In this document: one piece after another, positions 11,794-21,565 of the stretch
Layout: every line of letters starts with the position of its first letter
Position numbering within the stretch: position 1 is the first letter of the stretch
Origin: Acanthamoeba castellanii str. Neff
Lineage: Eukaryota > Discosea > Longamoebia > Acanthamoebidae
Length of the DNA: 64,000 bases
Assembly: GCF_000313135.1 (NCBI RefSeq)
Contig: NW_004457584.1
Span: 460,768-524,767, forward strand
Direction of reading: 5' to 3'
The notes under the pieces: model-generated
What the model saw: the letters and a program-made list of their open reading frames with translations, nothing else
Databases searched by the model: none
Told to the model about the DNA's origin: nothing
Position numbers and translations under genes: made by a program

Positions 11794-13741
11794 ATGATTA
11801 GACTCGATTGCAAGAGCCAACAGTACGCGTGGGGCAAGAAGGGTAGCGAGAGTGTTGTGGCCCAGCTCTTGTGCGCCGCCAGCCGAGCGGATGATGGAAA
11901 TGGAGGAAATCCCTCCATCATCAAAGAAGATCAGCCCTACGCCGAGTTCTGGATGGGCACCCACCCCAACTGCCCCTCGCACCTCGCCAAGCTTGGCCAG
12001 GCCGACGAGGCTCAGTCGACCCTCGCTACTTGGTTGCAGCTCCATCCAGAGGCGCTCGGCTCGGTCGTGCAGCAGCGGTGGCCCGTCGAAGAGTCGAAGG
12101 GGAAGAAGGACGAGGGACGTCAGCTGCCCTTCCTCTTCAAGGTGCTGAGCATCAGCCAGGCCCTCTCCATCCAGGCTCACCCCGACCGCAGCCTGGGGCG
12201 CATCCTGCGCGACACCAAGCCGCAGCACTACCCCGACGACAACCACAAGCCCGTGCGCTCAGCCCTTCTCTTCACCACCTGTGCCTCCCCGCATTGATTC
12301 ATGGGGTGCGCGTTCTGTGGTGCGTGTGTGCGTGTGCGGTGTGCGGTGTGCGGTGTGCGGTGTGCGGTGTGCGGTGTGCGGTGTGCGCTGCGTGTCGTGT
12401 GCAGGAAATGGCTTTGGCTGTGACGCCGTGCGAGGTTCTCTGCGGATTCCGCACTGTGGCCCAGATGGCGCTCCTCTTCCGCCACGCCCCCGAGTTCGCT
12501 CGCGTCGTTGGCCAGGTTCGTGTGTGCGTGTGCGTGTGCGTGTGCGTGTGAATCGTTTATGTTGTATATGGTTTATTGTTATTCTCACTCGCTCTGCCCA
12601 CGCGCGCACGCACAGGAGCACGTCGACCAATTCCTCGCCGAGCACGAGTACGGCAAGAAGAGCGACAAGGAGGTGGTGAAGCCGCTCTTCGACCGCCTCA
12701 TGCGCGCTGACCCCGCCAAGATCGCCCAGGGCCTCACCGAGCTCCAGACTCGGCTCAGTCAGGGTCCAGGCAGTGAAGATGACGTGGTGCAGAAGACGGA
12801 AGCCCTCGTGGTGCGGCTCAGCGAGCAGTTCCCCGGGGACGTGGGCTGCTTCGTGGCCTACTTCCTCAACCACCTCCACCTCGTGCCCGGGCAGGCCGTC
12901 TTCCTGGGTCCCAACGTGCCACACGCCTACATCAATGGGTAACACAACACACACACACACACACCACACACACACACATACACACACCACACAACACACA
13001 AGGCACGCACAAGACACACTCGGTCGCTTTGACTCACACGAGCTCCGCGTAACGTCGTGTGCAGTGACATGGTCGAGTGCATGGCCTCATCGGACAACAC
13101 TGTGCGGGCAGGCCTCACCCCCAAATTCAAGGTATGCACACACGACACGCACCACACGAGATGACCATCATAGCACACGGCACGGCACGGCACGACACGA
13201 TACACGATGTCTCACTCGGTGCGACACAGGATGTGGACACCTTGGTGGAGATGCTCACCTACAAGTGCGGCGAGCCCGACTGGGTCCATCCCACCGTCCG
13301 TGATGGCGTCAGAGTACTGTGCCCTCATGACATCTCACCATCACCGCCCGCTGCCAGCCTCTCATACGTGTGTCGTGTGTGTGTGTGTCGCGTGTTGTGT
13401 GCTGTCGGCAGGTGTACAGTCCGCCCGTGGAGGAGTTTGTGGTGTCGTCGGTGAGCCTCGGCAGTGACGGTGACGGTGCGGCGGTCCTGCCACCCTGCGA
13501 CTCGTTTGGGCTGGTTCTGGTCTACGACGGCGAGGGAACGGTCGACGTCTTCTCCGCGGAGAACGCCGACAAGCAGCAGCTCCGCGTGGCCAAGGGCCAG
13601 GTCTACGGCCTCCCCGCGGGCCACGGCCTCTGCGTTGCCGGCCATCTCACCCTCTTCAAGGCCAACGTCAACTGCGAGCGCGCTGAGACTCTTCGACGAA
13701 GCAGCGCCTCGGCCACGCCCGACGTATCCTCCGCCCTGTGA
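11794..13741 (+). CDS. MPI: Mannose-6-phosphate isomerase (type I PMI)
   Basis: The enzyme interconverts fructose-6-phosphate and mannose-6-phosphate, feeding GDP-mannose for glycosylation. It is a Zn-dependent cytosolic cupin. Six exons: 11794-12252, 12405-12515, 12616-12938, 13065-13131, 13230-13313 and 13412-13741, giving 457 residues, slightly longer than human (423). Family signatures are the N-terminal QQYAWGKKG, then PYAEFWMGTHPNCPS, and the metal-binding SIQAHPDRSLG. A second signature, LGPNVPHAYINGDMVECMA, spans the third intron, followed by RAGLTPKFKDVDTLVEML. Introns hold GTGCGGT and CA repeats. The gene converges on the oxygenase at 13818. Confidence 0.95.
12333..12387. repeat. 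(GTGCGGT)n heptamer repeat in MPI intron 1
   Basis: About eight head-to-tail copies of a G/T-rich heptamer lie just upstream of the 3' splice site of MPI intron 1. The unit is close to the larger heptamer array in the LSG1 intron at 55702-56002. Confidence 0.85.
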
Positions 13742-13817
13742 GCCGTGGTGTGTCGCTTTTCGTTCTTTTAAGACTGTCGCTTTCGTTCTTCAATTTTAAA
13801 ATTGTTGTGTTGAGCGC

Positions 13818-14877
13818 CTAGAACTTTTCGGTATTCAGCGCCCGGTACATGACGTCCGAGCGTAGCACGTACTTGCGCCCCTTGGTCACCACCATCCCCT
13901 CGTGTTCTGTCGGTCCCACAACACAGCACGACATGCAACACGGCACGACACGCGACACAGTGAGGTCCAAACGGAATGTGCGTCGTTGGTCGTGCCGTGT
14001 GGTGTAGCACCAGGGCTGCGTTCGTGTTCGCCGTGGAAGAAGATGCAGGCCATGCCCTTGACCGGCCGCACCTCGAAGAGCTTGGGGTAGAACATGGTGC
14101 CGCCGCCTTCGAAGTCGTCGGTGAGGTAGACGATGAAGGTGAGCAGTGACCGGTCCCACGGCTCCAGCATGTAGCATTGGTCGTAGTGTGCCCCGAACAT
14201 CTCCTCCTTGTCATCTGCACGTGCGTGCTCTTGGCCATTCACTCCCACATCGGACACGCACACGCCGCACACGCACACGCACACGCCACAGGTGTGGTAC
14301 ATCGATAGAAGCGGAGGCGTTCGTTGAGGCAGTAGGTGTCGCACATGTTGATGGCGTTGGGGATGTGGGGCGCCACGCGCTCCCAGATGGGCTCCCACAC
14401 GTCCGCCGTCGCGCGCCACAGCACCCGCTCGTTGTTGCGCCGCTCTGTGCCGATTGACCAATTGCATTAAATGATGCGTGCGTGCTGCGTGTGCGGTCGT
14501 GCGTGTGCGGCGTGTGTCGCGTGTGCTCTTACCTGGCATCTTGACCATGCCATCATGGGTGTCGACCATGGCCTCCTCGTAGCCCATCTTCTCGGTGAGG
14601 TCGATGAACTGCTGGCACTCCTCGGGCGTCAGCACGTCGTACAGCAGAAACGCGCCCTGGGTGGTAGTAGTTGTTCAGTGAACAGCCGGACAAAATGGCG
14701 ATTGGCTCTGCAATGTAGGGTGGTGCAGTGGGGGGGGGCAACCTCAATTGGTGTGGCGACCTTGCGTATGGGGGTGCGCGGTTGGGAGGTGTAGGTGATC
14801 GGGTTGGTGGAGTTGAAGACGTTGATGCCACTCTCCCGTCCACCGACTGTGATAAGCTTCTCCAGTTCTGCCTCCAT
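13818..14877 (-). CDS. 2-oxoglutarate/Fe(II)-dependent dioxygenase (prolyl hydroxylase-like)
   Basis: Five exons (14877-14743, 14656-14533, 14444-14301, 14214-14011 and 13906-13818) give 231 residues. The double-stranded beta-helix core shows the iron triad: HYD (H144, D146) in MFGAHYDQCYMLEPWDRS and the distal His204 in EHEGMVVTKGRKYVL. Lys214 or Arg218 would hold 2-oxoglutarate. Between them, DDFEGGGTMFYPK is the usual strand-loop before the distal His, and the intron just before the distal His is in phase 1. The N-terminal exon runs MEAELEKLITVGG; an upstream Met at 14919 is an alternative start that I rejected as probable leader. The substrate is unknown: it could be a protein (prolyl or lysyl) or a small molecule. 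I see no signal peptide, which argues for a cytosolic or nuclear enzyme. Confidence 0.85.
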
Positions 14878-15017
14878 CTTTAGTGCTTTCCTGCAAAGGG
14901 CGCAAAACCTTTCATCCAACTCCTTCCCTTCACCGCTGCAGTCAGTCGCAGTGAATTAAAAAGCTGCAGCCAATTTGTTTTTTTTTGCGACTGGCGGGGC
15001 AAAAAAATGATCAAGCT

Positions 15018-15089
15018 CGCTCACGGTGGGGATCGAACCCACAATCTTCCGCTTAGGAGGCGGACGCCTTTCCATTGGGCCACGCGAGC
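15018..15089 (-). tRNA. tRNA-Arg(CCT)
   Basis: The cloverleaf reads on the minus strand: 7-bp acceptor GCTCGCG/CGTGAGC, anticodon stem TCCGC/GCGGA, loop CTCCTAA with anticodon CCT, T arm GTGGG-TTCGATC-CCCAC. It is identical to the copy at 30235-30306, including some flank. A T-run follows on the minus strand as a pol III terminator. Confidence 0.95.
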
Positions 15090-15211
15090 TGATTTCTGGC
15101 ATTCGAGTCATAGCGCGAATAGTGTTGGGTGTTGTGAGTGTGAAGGCATCCCAAATACAAGTTGTGTGAACCGTCATCAAGGGTGAATGGTGGTCGAACC
15201 CACTTCTGCAT

Positions 15212-17523
15212 TTAGAGGGCGTTCATCTTCTCGAGGGGTTTGATGGCACACTGGTGGTCGGCGCCGAACCACACCGACCGCATGGTGTGGCACTTGCCGA
15301 AGGCCTCCTTCGCCCGCCTCGTGTCGTCGGCTGCGTCGCCCGCCGGCGCCACCGCGTCGCCGCCGGCGCCTTGTCGCTTGGCCAGCTGCTCGCTGTAGAG
15401 CATGCCCTGGTAATAGTAGTAGTTGGACGTCTCCAGGTGGTTCATCGGCAGCACGGCCTCGGCGCAGCGCAACACCGCCTCGCAGTGGTCGATCGACATG
15501 TGTGTGTAGCCCAGCGCGTCGCTCACATTGATCGAATCTACGTGAGCCTGTGTGTCGTGTCGTTGGTCGTGTCGTGTCAGAGGGGAAAGGGAGGTGAGCA
15601 GAAGGTAGAGGGCAAGAGACGCACCTGGAAGACGGTGGGGTGGTAGGGGTGGAGCTGGACGTCGGGGGAGTAGCCGCCAGTGAGGAGCTTGTCCAGCATC
15701 GTCTTGGAATCGCTCGTTCGCTTCTGGTCGTAGTACAGCGACTGGCTCGCCGTGAGCATGATCTGTGCGATGCGCGCCGCATTCCAACCTCTTAGCCACG
15801 TGGGCACGCGCGACGCGACACGCACTAGACACACACGCACTAGACACACACGCACTAGACACACACACACACACACACACTAGACACACACACACACACA
15901 CACACAGAGTAAACACGCAACACGGCAATGGCACGCACCTCGGCTCGCTTCTGGGCCTTGAGGAGGTCGCCGGCGGTTTTGGTTTCGCCGCACCCGGCAG
16001 TGCAGCTGACCGGCTTCTCCGACGCGAGGCCCTCGCCGTCGGGCAGCACCAGCAGCCCGTCGCACGACGTCTTGGCCTTGTTGGGGCACTGGAATCCGCT
16101 CAGGTACCGATCCTACACAAAATAAATAACAAACAAATAAATATTACAATAAAAATAAAAATAAACTAATAAATAAGAGTAAGAGCTAGGCTAGGCGCGT
16201 ACAACAGAGTCGGTGATGGGGGGCGAGCAGCGGTTGCAGAGGCAGTCGAAGTGCTTGGTCTCGAGCAGCTCGGCCTTCCTCTTGCTCCTGCTCTGGTACA
16301 GGTCGATGTACGAATAGCACAGCTCCTCGCCCTCCTTCACGTCTGTGTGCACCACCCAACATCACGCACGCCACACAAATGTGGTTGAGCGATGAGGCCT
16401 GTGTTGTGTGTGTGTCGTGTGTCGTGTGTCGTGCGTCGTGTGTCGTGCGTCGTGTGTCGTGTGGTGTGTTGTCGGTACCGCAGAGGGTGCGGATGTAGAG
16501 CGTGGGTCCGCGGTTGTAGAATCCGCAGTTGGGCTGGCAGCTGTGGTTGATGAGCGAGGCCAGCGGGTAGAGCCCCACGCCCAGGATGCGCTGGGGCACG
16601 AACATGTGGTGCTGTCGGTGCGAGTTGGTGTTGATGCGCGCGCACACCTTGACGAACTCGCGGGCCGACAGGCGGGCCGGCTTGGGGAGCAGCGGCATCA
16701 CCAGCTTCGCGGTCTCGGTGATGCTGTCCACCCACTGCTGCGGGCACTCGTCCTCGTGGCCCATCATGGCCATGACGCCCCGCTCGAACTGCACTCGGTG
16801 GCCCTCGCTCAGCGACCTGTGGTGTATTGAGTTGGGTTGGGTTGGCTACAGGCCGCTACGCGAGGAATGCAAAGCACGCAGACGATGATGTGGTGGTGGT
16901 GGTACAGTACCGTAGGGCGATGATGCGGGTGGCGAGCTTGATGAGGGTGATGTCCGCCTTGGTCCGGTTGGCGATGTCGCGGGCCTGCAGGAAAACCTTG
17001 TGTTCGACGCGGTGCAGCGCCTCGCTGGCCTCCCGGCACTTGGGCGAGCAGTAGCCCAGGCCCGAGCAGCCGCCCGCGCCTTCACCACAACCGACCGCCC
17101 ATCTGTGTAGCAGGTGTGGAGGAATGAGAATTAATTAAATTTGTGTAGAGAGCATAAATCGCCATGAGAAGATGAAATGGTGGGGAGAGAGTACCTAGGC
17201 ACTTCGGTCATGCAATGATGGCACACGGACATGATGCGATCCTCGAGCGGCTGCCAGGCAATGGCCGGCTCCGCGAGGATGGTCGTCCCAGCCGGAATGT
17301 CCTTCTTGGCGATGACGACGGTGCCCTTGGCCGGCGTCTTCTCGCACATGATGGTCTTGACCAGGTCGGTCTCCAGCTGCCGCTTGAAATTCATCAATTC
17401 ATCCACAATCCCGCTCCCATCTCCATTTTCAATCGCGGCAGGGCGCGACGCGGAGGAAGACGAAATCTTCACCTCATCCGCATGCCTCTTGTTCTTCCCA
17501 CCGCGATTCTTTTGGTTGCTCAT
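15212..17523 (-). CDS. SMYD-type SET and MYND domain protein
   Basis: Seven exons (17523-17195, 17102-16911, 16816-16479, 16342-16203, 16112-15939, 15762-15625 and 15547-15212) give 548 residues. SMYD proteins are lysine methyltransferases in which a MYND zinc finger interrupts the SET domain. The first SET piece is KGTVVIAKKDIPAGTTILAE. The MYND finger then spans intron 1: CHHC, CGEGAGGC and YCSPKC, ending with His. The catalytic SET motif is LASLINHSCQPNCGF, followed by EGEELCYSYIDLY and a post-SET Cys cluster (FDCLCNRC). The C-terminal half is helical, as in SMYD TPR-like domains. The N-terminal 60 residues are Lys/Ser-rich and probably disordered. The substrate cannot be told from sequence. 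Confidence 0.9.
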
Positions 17524-17845
17524 CTCGTGATAGATCGGACCAGATACGATGAAATAGCGAACTGTTGGATTTAGCTCGGTCCCACCACAAATTACATTTT
17601 TTTGAATTCACTTTCAAATATGTTGCAAAGTTTCGTTTGAGTTTCGCCCTAAACGAAAGAAATTCCGAGGGTGGAGTGGGCTGCAGGACAGCGCGAGCTG
17701 GTGTGCTGGCGGACGAACCTGCGGCGAAGCCTCCCTGGAAGCCCTCAGCGCCATTGACATGTCGGACTCGCGAGCGGTCTCTTGATCTCAGGAGCCGGCA
17801 CAGCTGCATTCAGTTGCACAAAAATACACAAATCAATCAAGAGCC
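17524..17845. promoter_or_regulatory. Divergent promoter region, SMYD and cytochrome b561
   Basis: A 322-bp region between two divergent start codons. I see no TATA box at a useful distance and no other gene. Confidence 0.45.
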
Positions 17846-18929
17846 ATGGCACCCTACTGCGAAGACGCGCCAGACTACGTCAACGTCTTCCTCCACTGCG
17901 AGCGATGTGACCTTCACGGTACCCTTACGTCACAACGCAACCACGAGAGTCTTTTTAAGGTGGCTGCTGACATCTCAACACTTGTGTAGCGATACTGACT
18001 ACCGTGGGCTTCGCGGGCCTCCTCACGTTCGGCGTCTTCGTGTCGCGCTACCTCCGCTACCGCGCCTGGTGGTGGGGCCTACACCTTCTTGCACAGGTTC
18101 GCACAGTCATTCCTGCCATATGTGTGCGTGTAGCGCAAGATGCTGATCCCTGTGTGTCATGCACTCAGGCGGTCGGTTTGGCGTTCGTGCTGTCCGGCAC
18201 TGTAGTGGCCATCCGCTTCATGGGCGGCGTCCTGCCCGAGAGCAAGGGTATTGCTTCTTCTTCTGCTTCTTCTCCTTCGTCCAGAGGAGCGCATAGTGGT
18301 ACTGATGGCGATCGATGGTCGCTGCAGGCGGACCCAGCGACACGTGGGTGCTGGTGCACAGGTATGTGGGCTACGTGACAGTGGGATTCCTCGTGGTCCA
18401 GACCATCCTCGGCCTATGCACCTACTTCAAGCGCAAGGTCGAGGGCCAGCGCATCCCTGCCTTCCCCGACAGAATCCACTGTACCATGATTTATTTATTT
18501 ATTTATTTATTGTTTTATTTACTCACACGTTCATGCCACAGGGGCGTTGAACTGGCTCACCCTCATCCTGGCGTACACCACCATCTTCACCGGCTTGTGG
18601 GTGATGGTCCTGCCCTGGTATTCAATCGCTATTCTTTTTAAATATTTTTTTATTTTTTTTTGTAAGCACAACAATGAATAATCATTCTTTCTCGCCACAG
18701 GTACTACAAGGTCATCTTCGGCGCCTACACGGCCTGTGTGGTGCTCTTCTCGCTCTTCCTGGACATCGCCACCTATACCGACCTCAGAGTGGTGCGCGAG
18801 GAGCTCATCATGGAGCCCGAAGTGGAGTCCCAGGTGTGGGGCGATCGCGGTCGTATCATCAAGCAGGATCACGTTGTCCAACGCGACGCCCGCGTGGAAA
18901 CTCAGGAGTCGCAGCCGCTCCTCTCCTAG
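17846..18929 (+). CDS. Cytochrome b561-like membrane protein
   Basis: Six exons (17846-17918, 17990-18096, 18169-18247, 18328-18480, 18542-18617 and 18701-18929) give 238 residues. Five hydrophobic segments follow one another: AILTTVGFAGLLTFGVFVS, LHLLAQ followed by AVGLAFVLSGTVVAI, VLVHRYVGYVTVGFLVVQ, WLTLILAYTTIFTGLWVMV and YYKVIFGAYTACVVLFSLFL. The WGLHLLAQ and VHRYVGY motifs look like two of the heme-ligating His helices of the b561 family, which passes electrons across membranes. The position where a later His would be expected reads ALNW instead, so only two of the four usual His ligands are evident. The C-terminal tail is charged and ends QPLLS. It could be a one-heme or altered relative, so treat the redox function as tentative. 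Confidence 0.65.
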
Positions 18930-19308
18930 AGCCGCTCTTCCCCCGCCACCGCCGCACTATGGGCCTGGTACATTCGGTTCAAAGGCCGTCCAGGCCGTGT
19001 ACAAACGAATAAATCTTCTAAAAAGTACCTGGTGTCTGCCCCTCCAACAACGTGGCATATGGTCGGTCGCAGATACCCCGCATCATGCAAGAAATGTACG
19101 TGAGTTACCAAAAAAGAGTCCAGGGTTGCACCCAAAAAGGGGAAAACTATCAATTTCTGGACCCAACTGGTAACTGGCGGATCGGTGGAAAATGAGATTC
19201 GAGCTCACAAATCCCCCCCCCCCTCAAGCCAGGGTTAAGATTGGCACACATCAGTTGGGGGAAAAAGTACTGCCAGCTCACGTGAGCTCTCCTTTTGTAC
19301 AAATTATC
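18930..19308. other. Convergent 3' region of b561 and RFX
   Basis: Short untranslated ends of two convergent genes. An AATAAA word near 19008 suits polyadenylation of the plus-strand gene. A run of C lies at 19213-19224. No gene seen. Confidence 0.5.
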
Positions 19309-20791
19309 TTACATTACGCCGTGGTGGGAGGTGTCGAGGGACAACCCCGGATGGAGCCACATGTGGGTCGCAACAGGGCTTGAGCCAGCGGAGTCGAGCC
19401 GCCTGTATTGGCGGAAAAGGAGGTCGGGGGAGGTGCTTGCGCCGAAGTTGCGGTAGTCCTCGCCCGGGAGGCCGATGTCGCCATGGGCCAAGCCCGTCAG
19501 GAATGAGCGGAATCTCTCGATGTCGTCGACGCCCGAAGACCACGACGATGCGGAAGTTGTTGATGTTGGGGTGGTGGTCGAAGGCGCCACGGAGGTGGGC
19601 GTGGTCAAGGTGGGAGAGGGGCAGAAGTCGGAGAGGTCGGAGAGCTGGAAGTAGTCCACCTCGAGCGGACTGATGTAGGCCGGTGGGTCCATACGAGTCA
19701 GCTGGTCCGCATGCTGACCGACGCCGACGTCGGCCAGTGCAGAAGATGAGGAATGCGCGGAATGTTCGCAGGCTGACTGGTGGTTAGCGAAGCCGAGCGG
19801 GTGGACAAACGAAGCGTTCGTCTGGGCCGCGTAGTGGAGCAGAGGAGAGCTTCCCTCGCTCTTGACCGGCCCCGTCGGCTGGATCTGTGGGCGCCAATTG
19901 ACGTCGACGAGCCGAGGAGGCGATGACCCACAGGTGGTCCGTGGAGACGACGTGGAACCGAGGCTGCCGAGGTAGTAGCTCGACGTGGGCGACGTAGGCG
20001 GGGTCGACGAGTTAGTGGTGCAAGTGGTCGCCGGCCACGGCGAAGAAGTTGATAACTGGTCCCGACGCGGCTCCGCGGGCTTCTTCTCGGGCGCCTCCTC
20101 CTTGTCACGGCTCCTGCGATGGGCCACCGTCGCCAGTATGGTGGAGCTCAGCGAGTGACCCACCGATGATGTCGGCGCGGTCGAGCTGGTCGGATAGGTG
20201 GCCGACCGGGGCCGACTCGTCGCTGTGGCGGTGGATCTTGATGAGGGTGGCGGGTTGGCTGTGGTTGTGGTAGGCGACCGTCGGCGAAGGCACTTGTAGC
20301 AGTGCTTGGATTGACCGCGGGCGCCCAGGCGCGAGCTGCGTAGGCCGGGGAAGGCGCGGTGTACGAGCTTACCGAACATCGACGCCATGAGGGGCGCCTT
20401 GTGGTCGTTCTCGCACATGCGGAGGTAGTCCGCAAAGATCTCCTCCTTGGTCATCGACGTTTTCCCAGCCGCCTCGAAGCTGTCCCTCAGCCTGTATATG
20501 TGTGTGTGTGTGTGGTGTGTGTGTTGGCGTAACAACGTTGTTATTATGGGCACGAAACATAAGTGTTCCCAACAACGTTTGGATGCCAAACAGAACTGAC
20601 TGAACGCACCAAGCGATGATGTGGCCGCTCTGGTGGAACTCGAGTTGGTGGGGTTGTGCGGTAGCCGTTGACGTGGTGGTCGATGTAGTGGTAGTGTGGG
20701 TCGAGCCCGGTGAGGCGTCCAGCTGGGCCCAGGCCGGCAAGCCTGCCCGGGCCATGTAGCATTCCTCATCTTGGTCCAGGTTCCTTTTCAT
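19309..20791 (-). CDS. RFX-family transcription factor
   Basis: Two exons (20791-20610 and 20491-19309) give 454 residues. Residues of about 58-134 are an RFX winged-helix DNA-binding domain: IAWLRDSFEAAGKTSMTKEE, then DYLRMC, MASMFGKLVHRAFPGLRSSR and LGARGQSKHCYKC. The RLGxRGQSK element that contacts X-box DNA is intact, and the intron falls inside the first helix (AW|LRD). Downstream is a long Ser/Thr/Pro-rich region with an acidic, aromatic-containing tail, consistent with an activation region. I do not see the dimerisation domain of vertebrate RFX1-3. In animals RFX factors drive ciliary genes; an amoeba without cilia must use it for something else, such as the cell cycle as in yeast. The target genes are unknown. 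Confidence 0.9.
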
Positions 20792-21565
20792 CAATGTAGT
20801 TGTTGTGGCTTATGGCCCTAGTGGGTCAAGACTCTGGAGGGGAAGATGCACTCGAGTGCGCTGACGTGCGGAGCAGGTGGCGCAAGATCTTGGATGGTCA
20901 GAAAGTAGGAAGCGCAAAGGGCGTGCTGCTAGTGAGTGCGTGTGGTGCACTACGGATGATAAGAAAGAAGAAACGATGACACGATCGCAGGTTTGTCAGG
21001 GGTCGTGGTCGTGGGCCGTTTTGCGGTTGGCGGTTTCGCACCCCAGCTTCGATGCCGAACTAAGACGCTGTTGCGCAGGGCGACCAACTGCCGCGGGCGC
21101 CCCAGGGGCTTGTTTGCAAATAAATAGAGAGACCGAGAGTGTTCAGCACAGCTCGGCTCTCTCCAGACAGCGCTGAGGTCTCGTAGAAGCGCTAGGGCCA
21201 GTTTGAATGCTTGACCTTGCACCCATAAGCAATCACCAACCCGAGTTGTCATGGGAACTAAACACTTAAGGTTTCAGGCGACAACTTGTTTTGGTAAAAC
21301 CTGGATCCTCACAGCCCAAATACAAATCCGCACCCTATAAACAGGCCGCCGCCATGTAACCGGGTGGTGTGGTGCTCCCAGGTTCCTGATCTGGTTAACC
21401 TATCATCGTTCCGGCGACAGAAACAAGACTGGAGAACTATCAGGTGGTCCTAATTGTGGTGTGTACTGGTGAGCACGATTCTGTTTTTCATTTGTTCTCC
21501 TTCTCCAGAGCCAGGCTTGGACTTGGCGTGTGCGCAGCGTGGGCGGGCGCGAGAGCAGCCCTAGG
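20792..21565. other. Intergenic, upstream of RFX and downstream of the SHK kinase
   Basis: A stretch of 774 bp without a supported gene. Open frames here show no recognisable protein and no exon-like flanks. It should hold the RFX promoter and the 3' UTR of the SH2 kinase. Confidence 0.45.

Noticed and set aside
20877..21252. Short open frames on both strands in the RFX upstream region
   Set aside because: No exon-like flanks, no motif, and codon use unlike the neighbouring genes.
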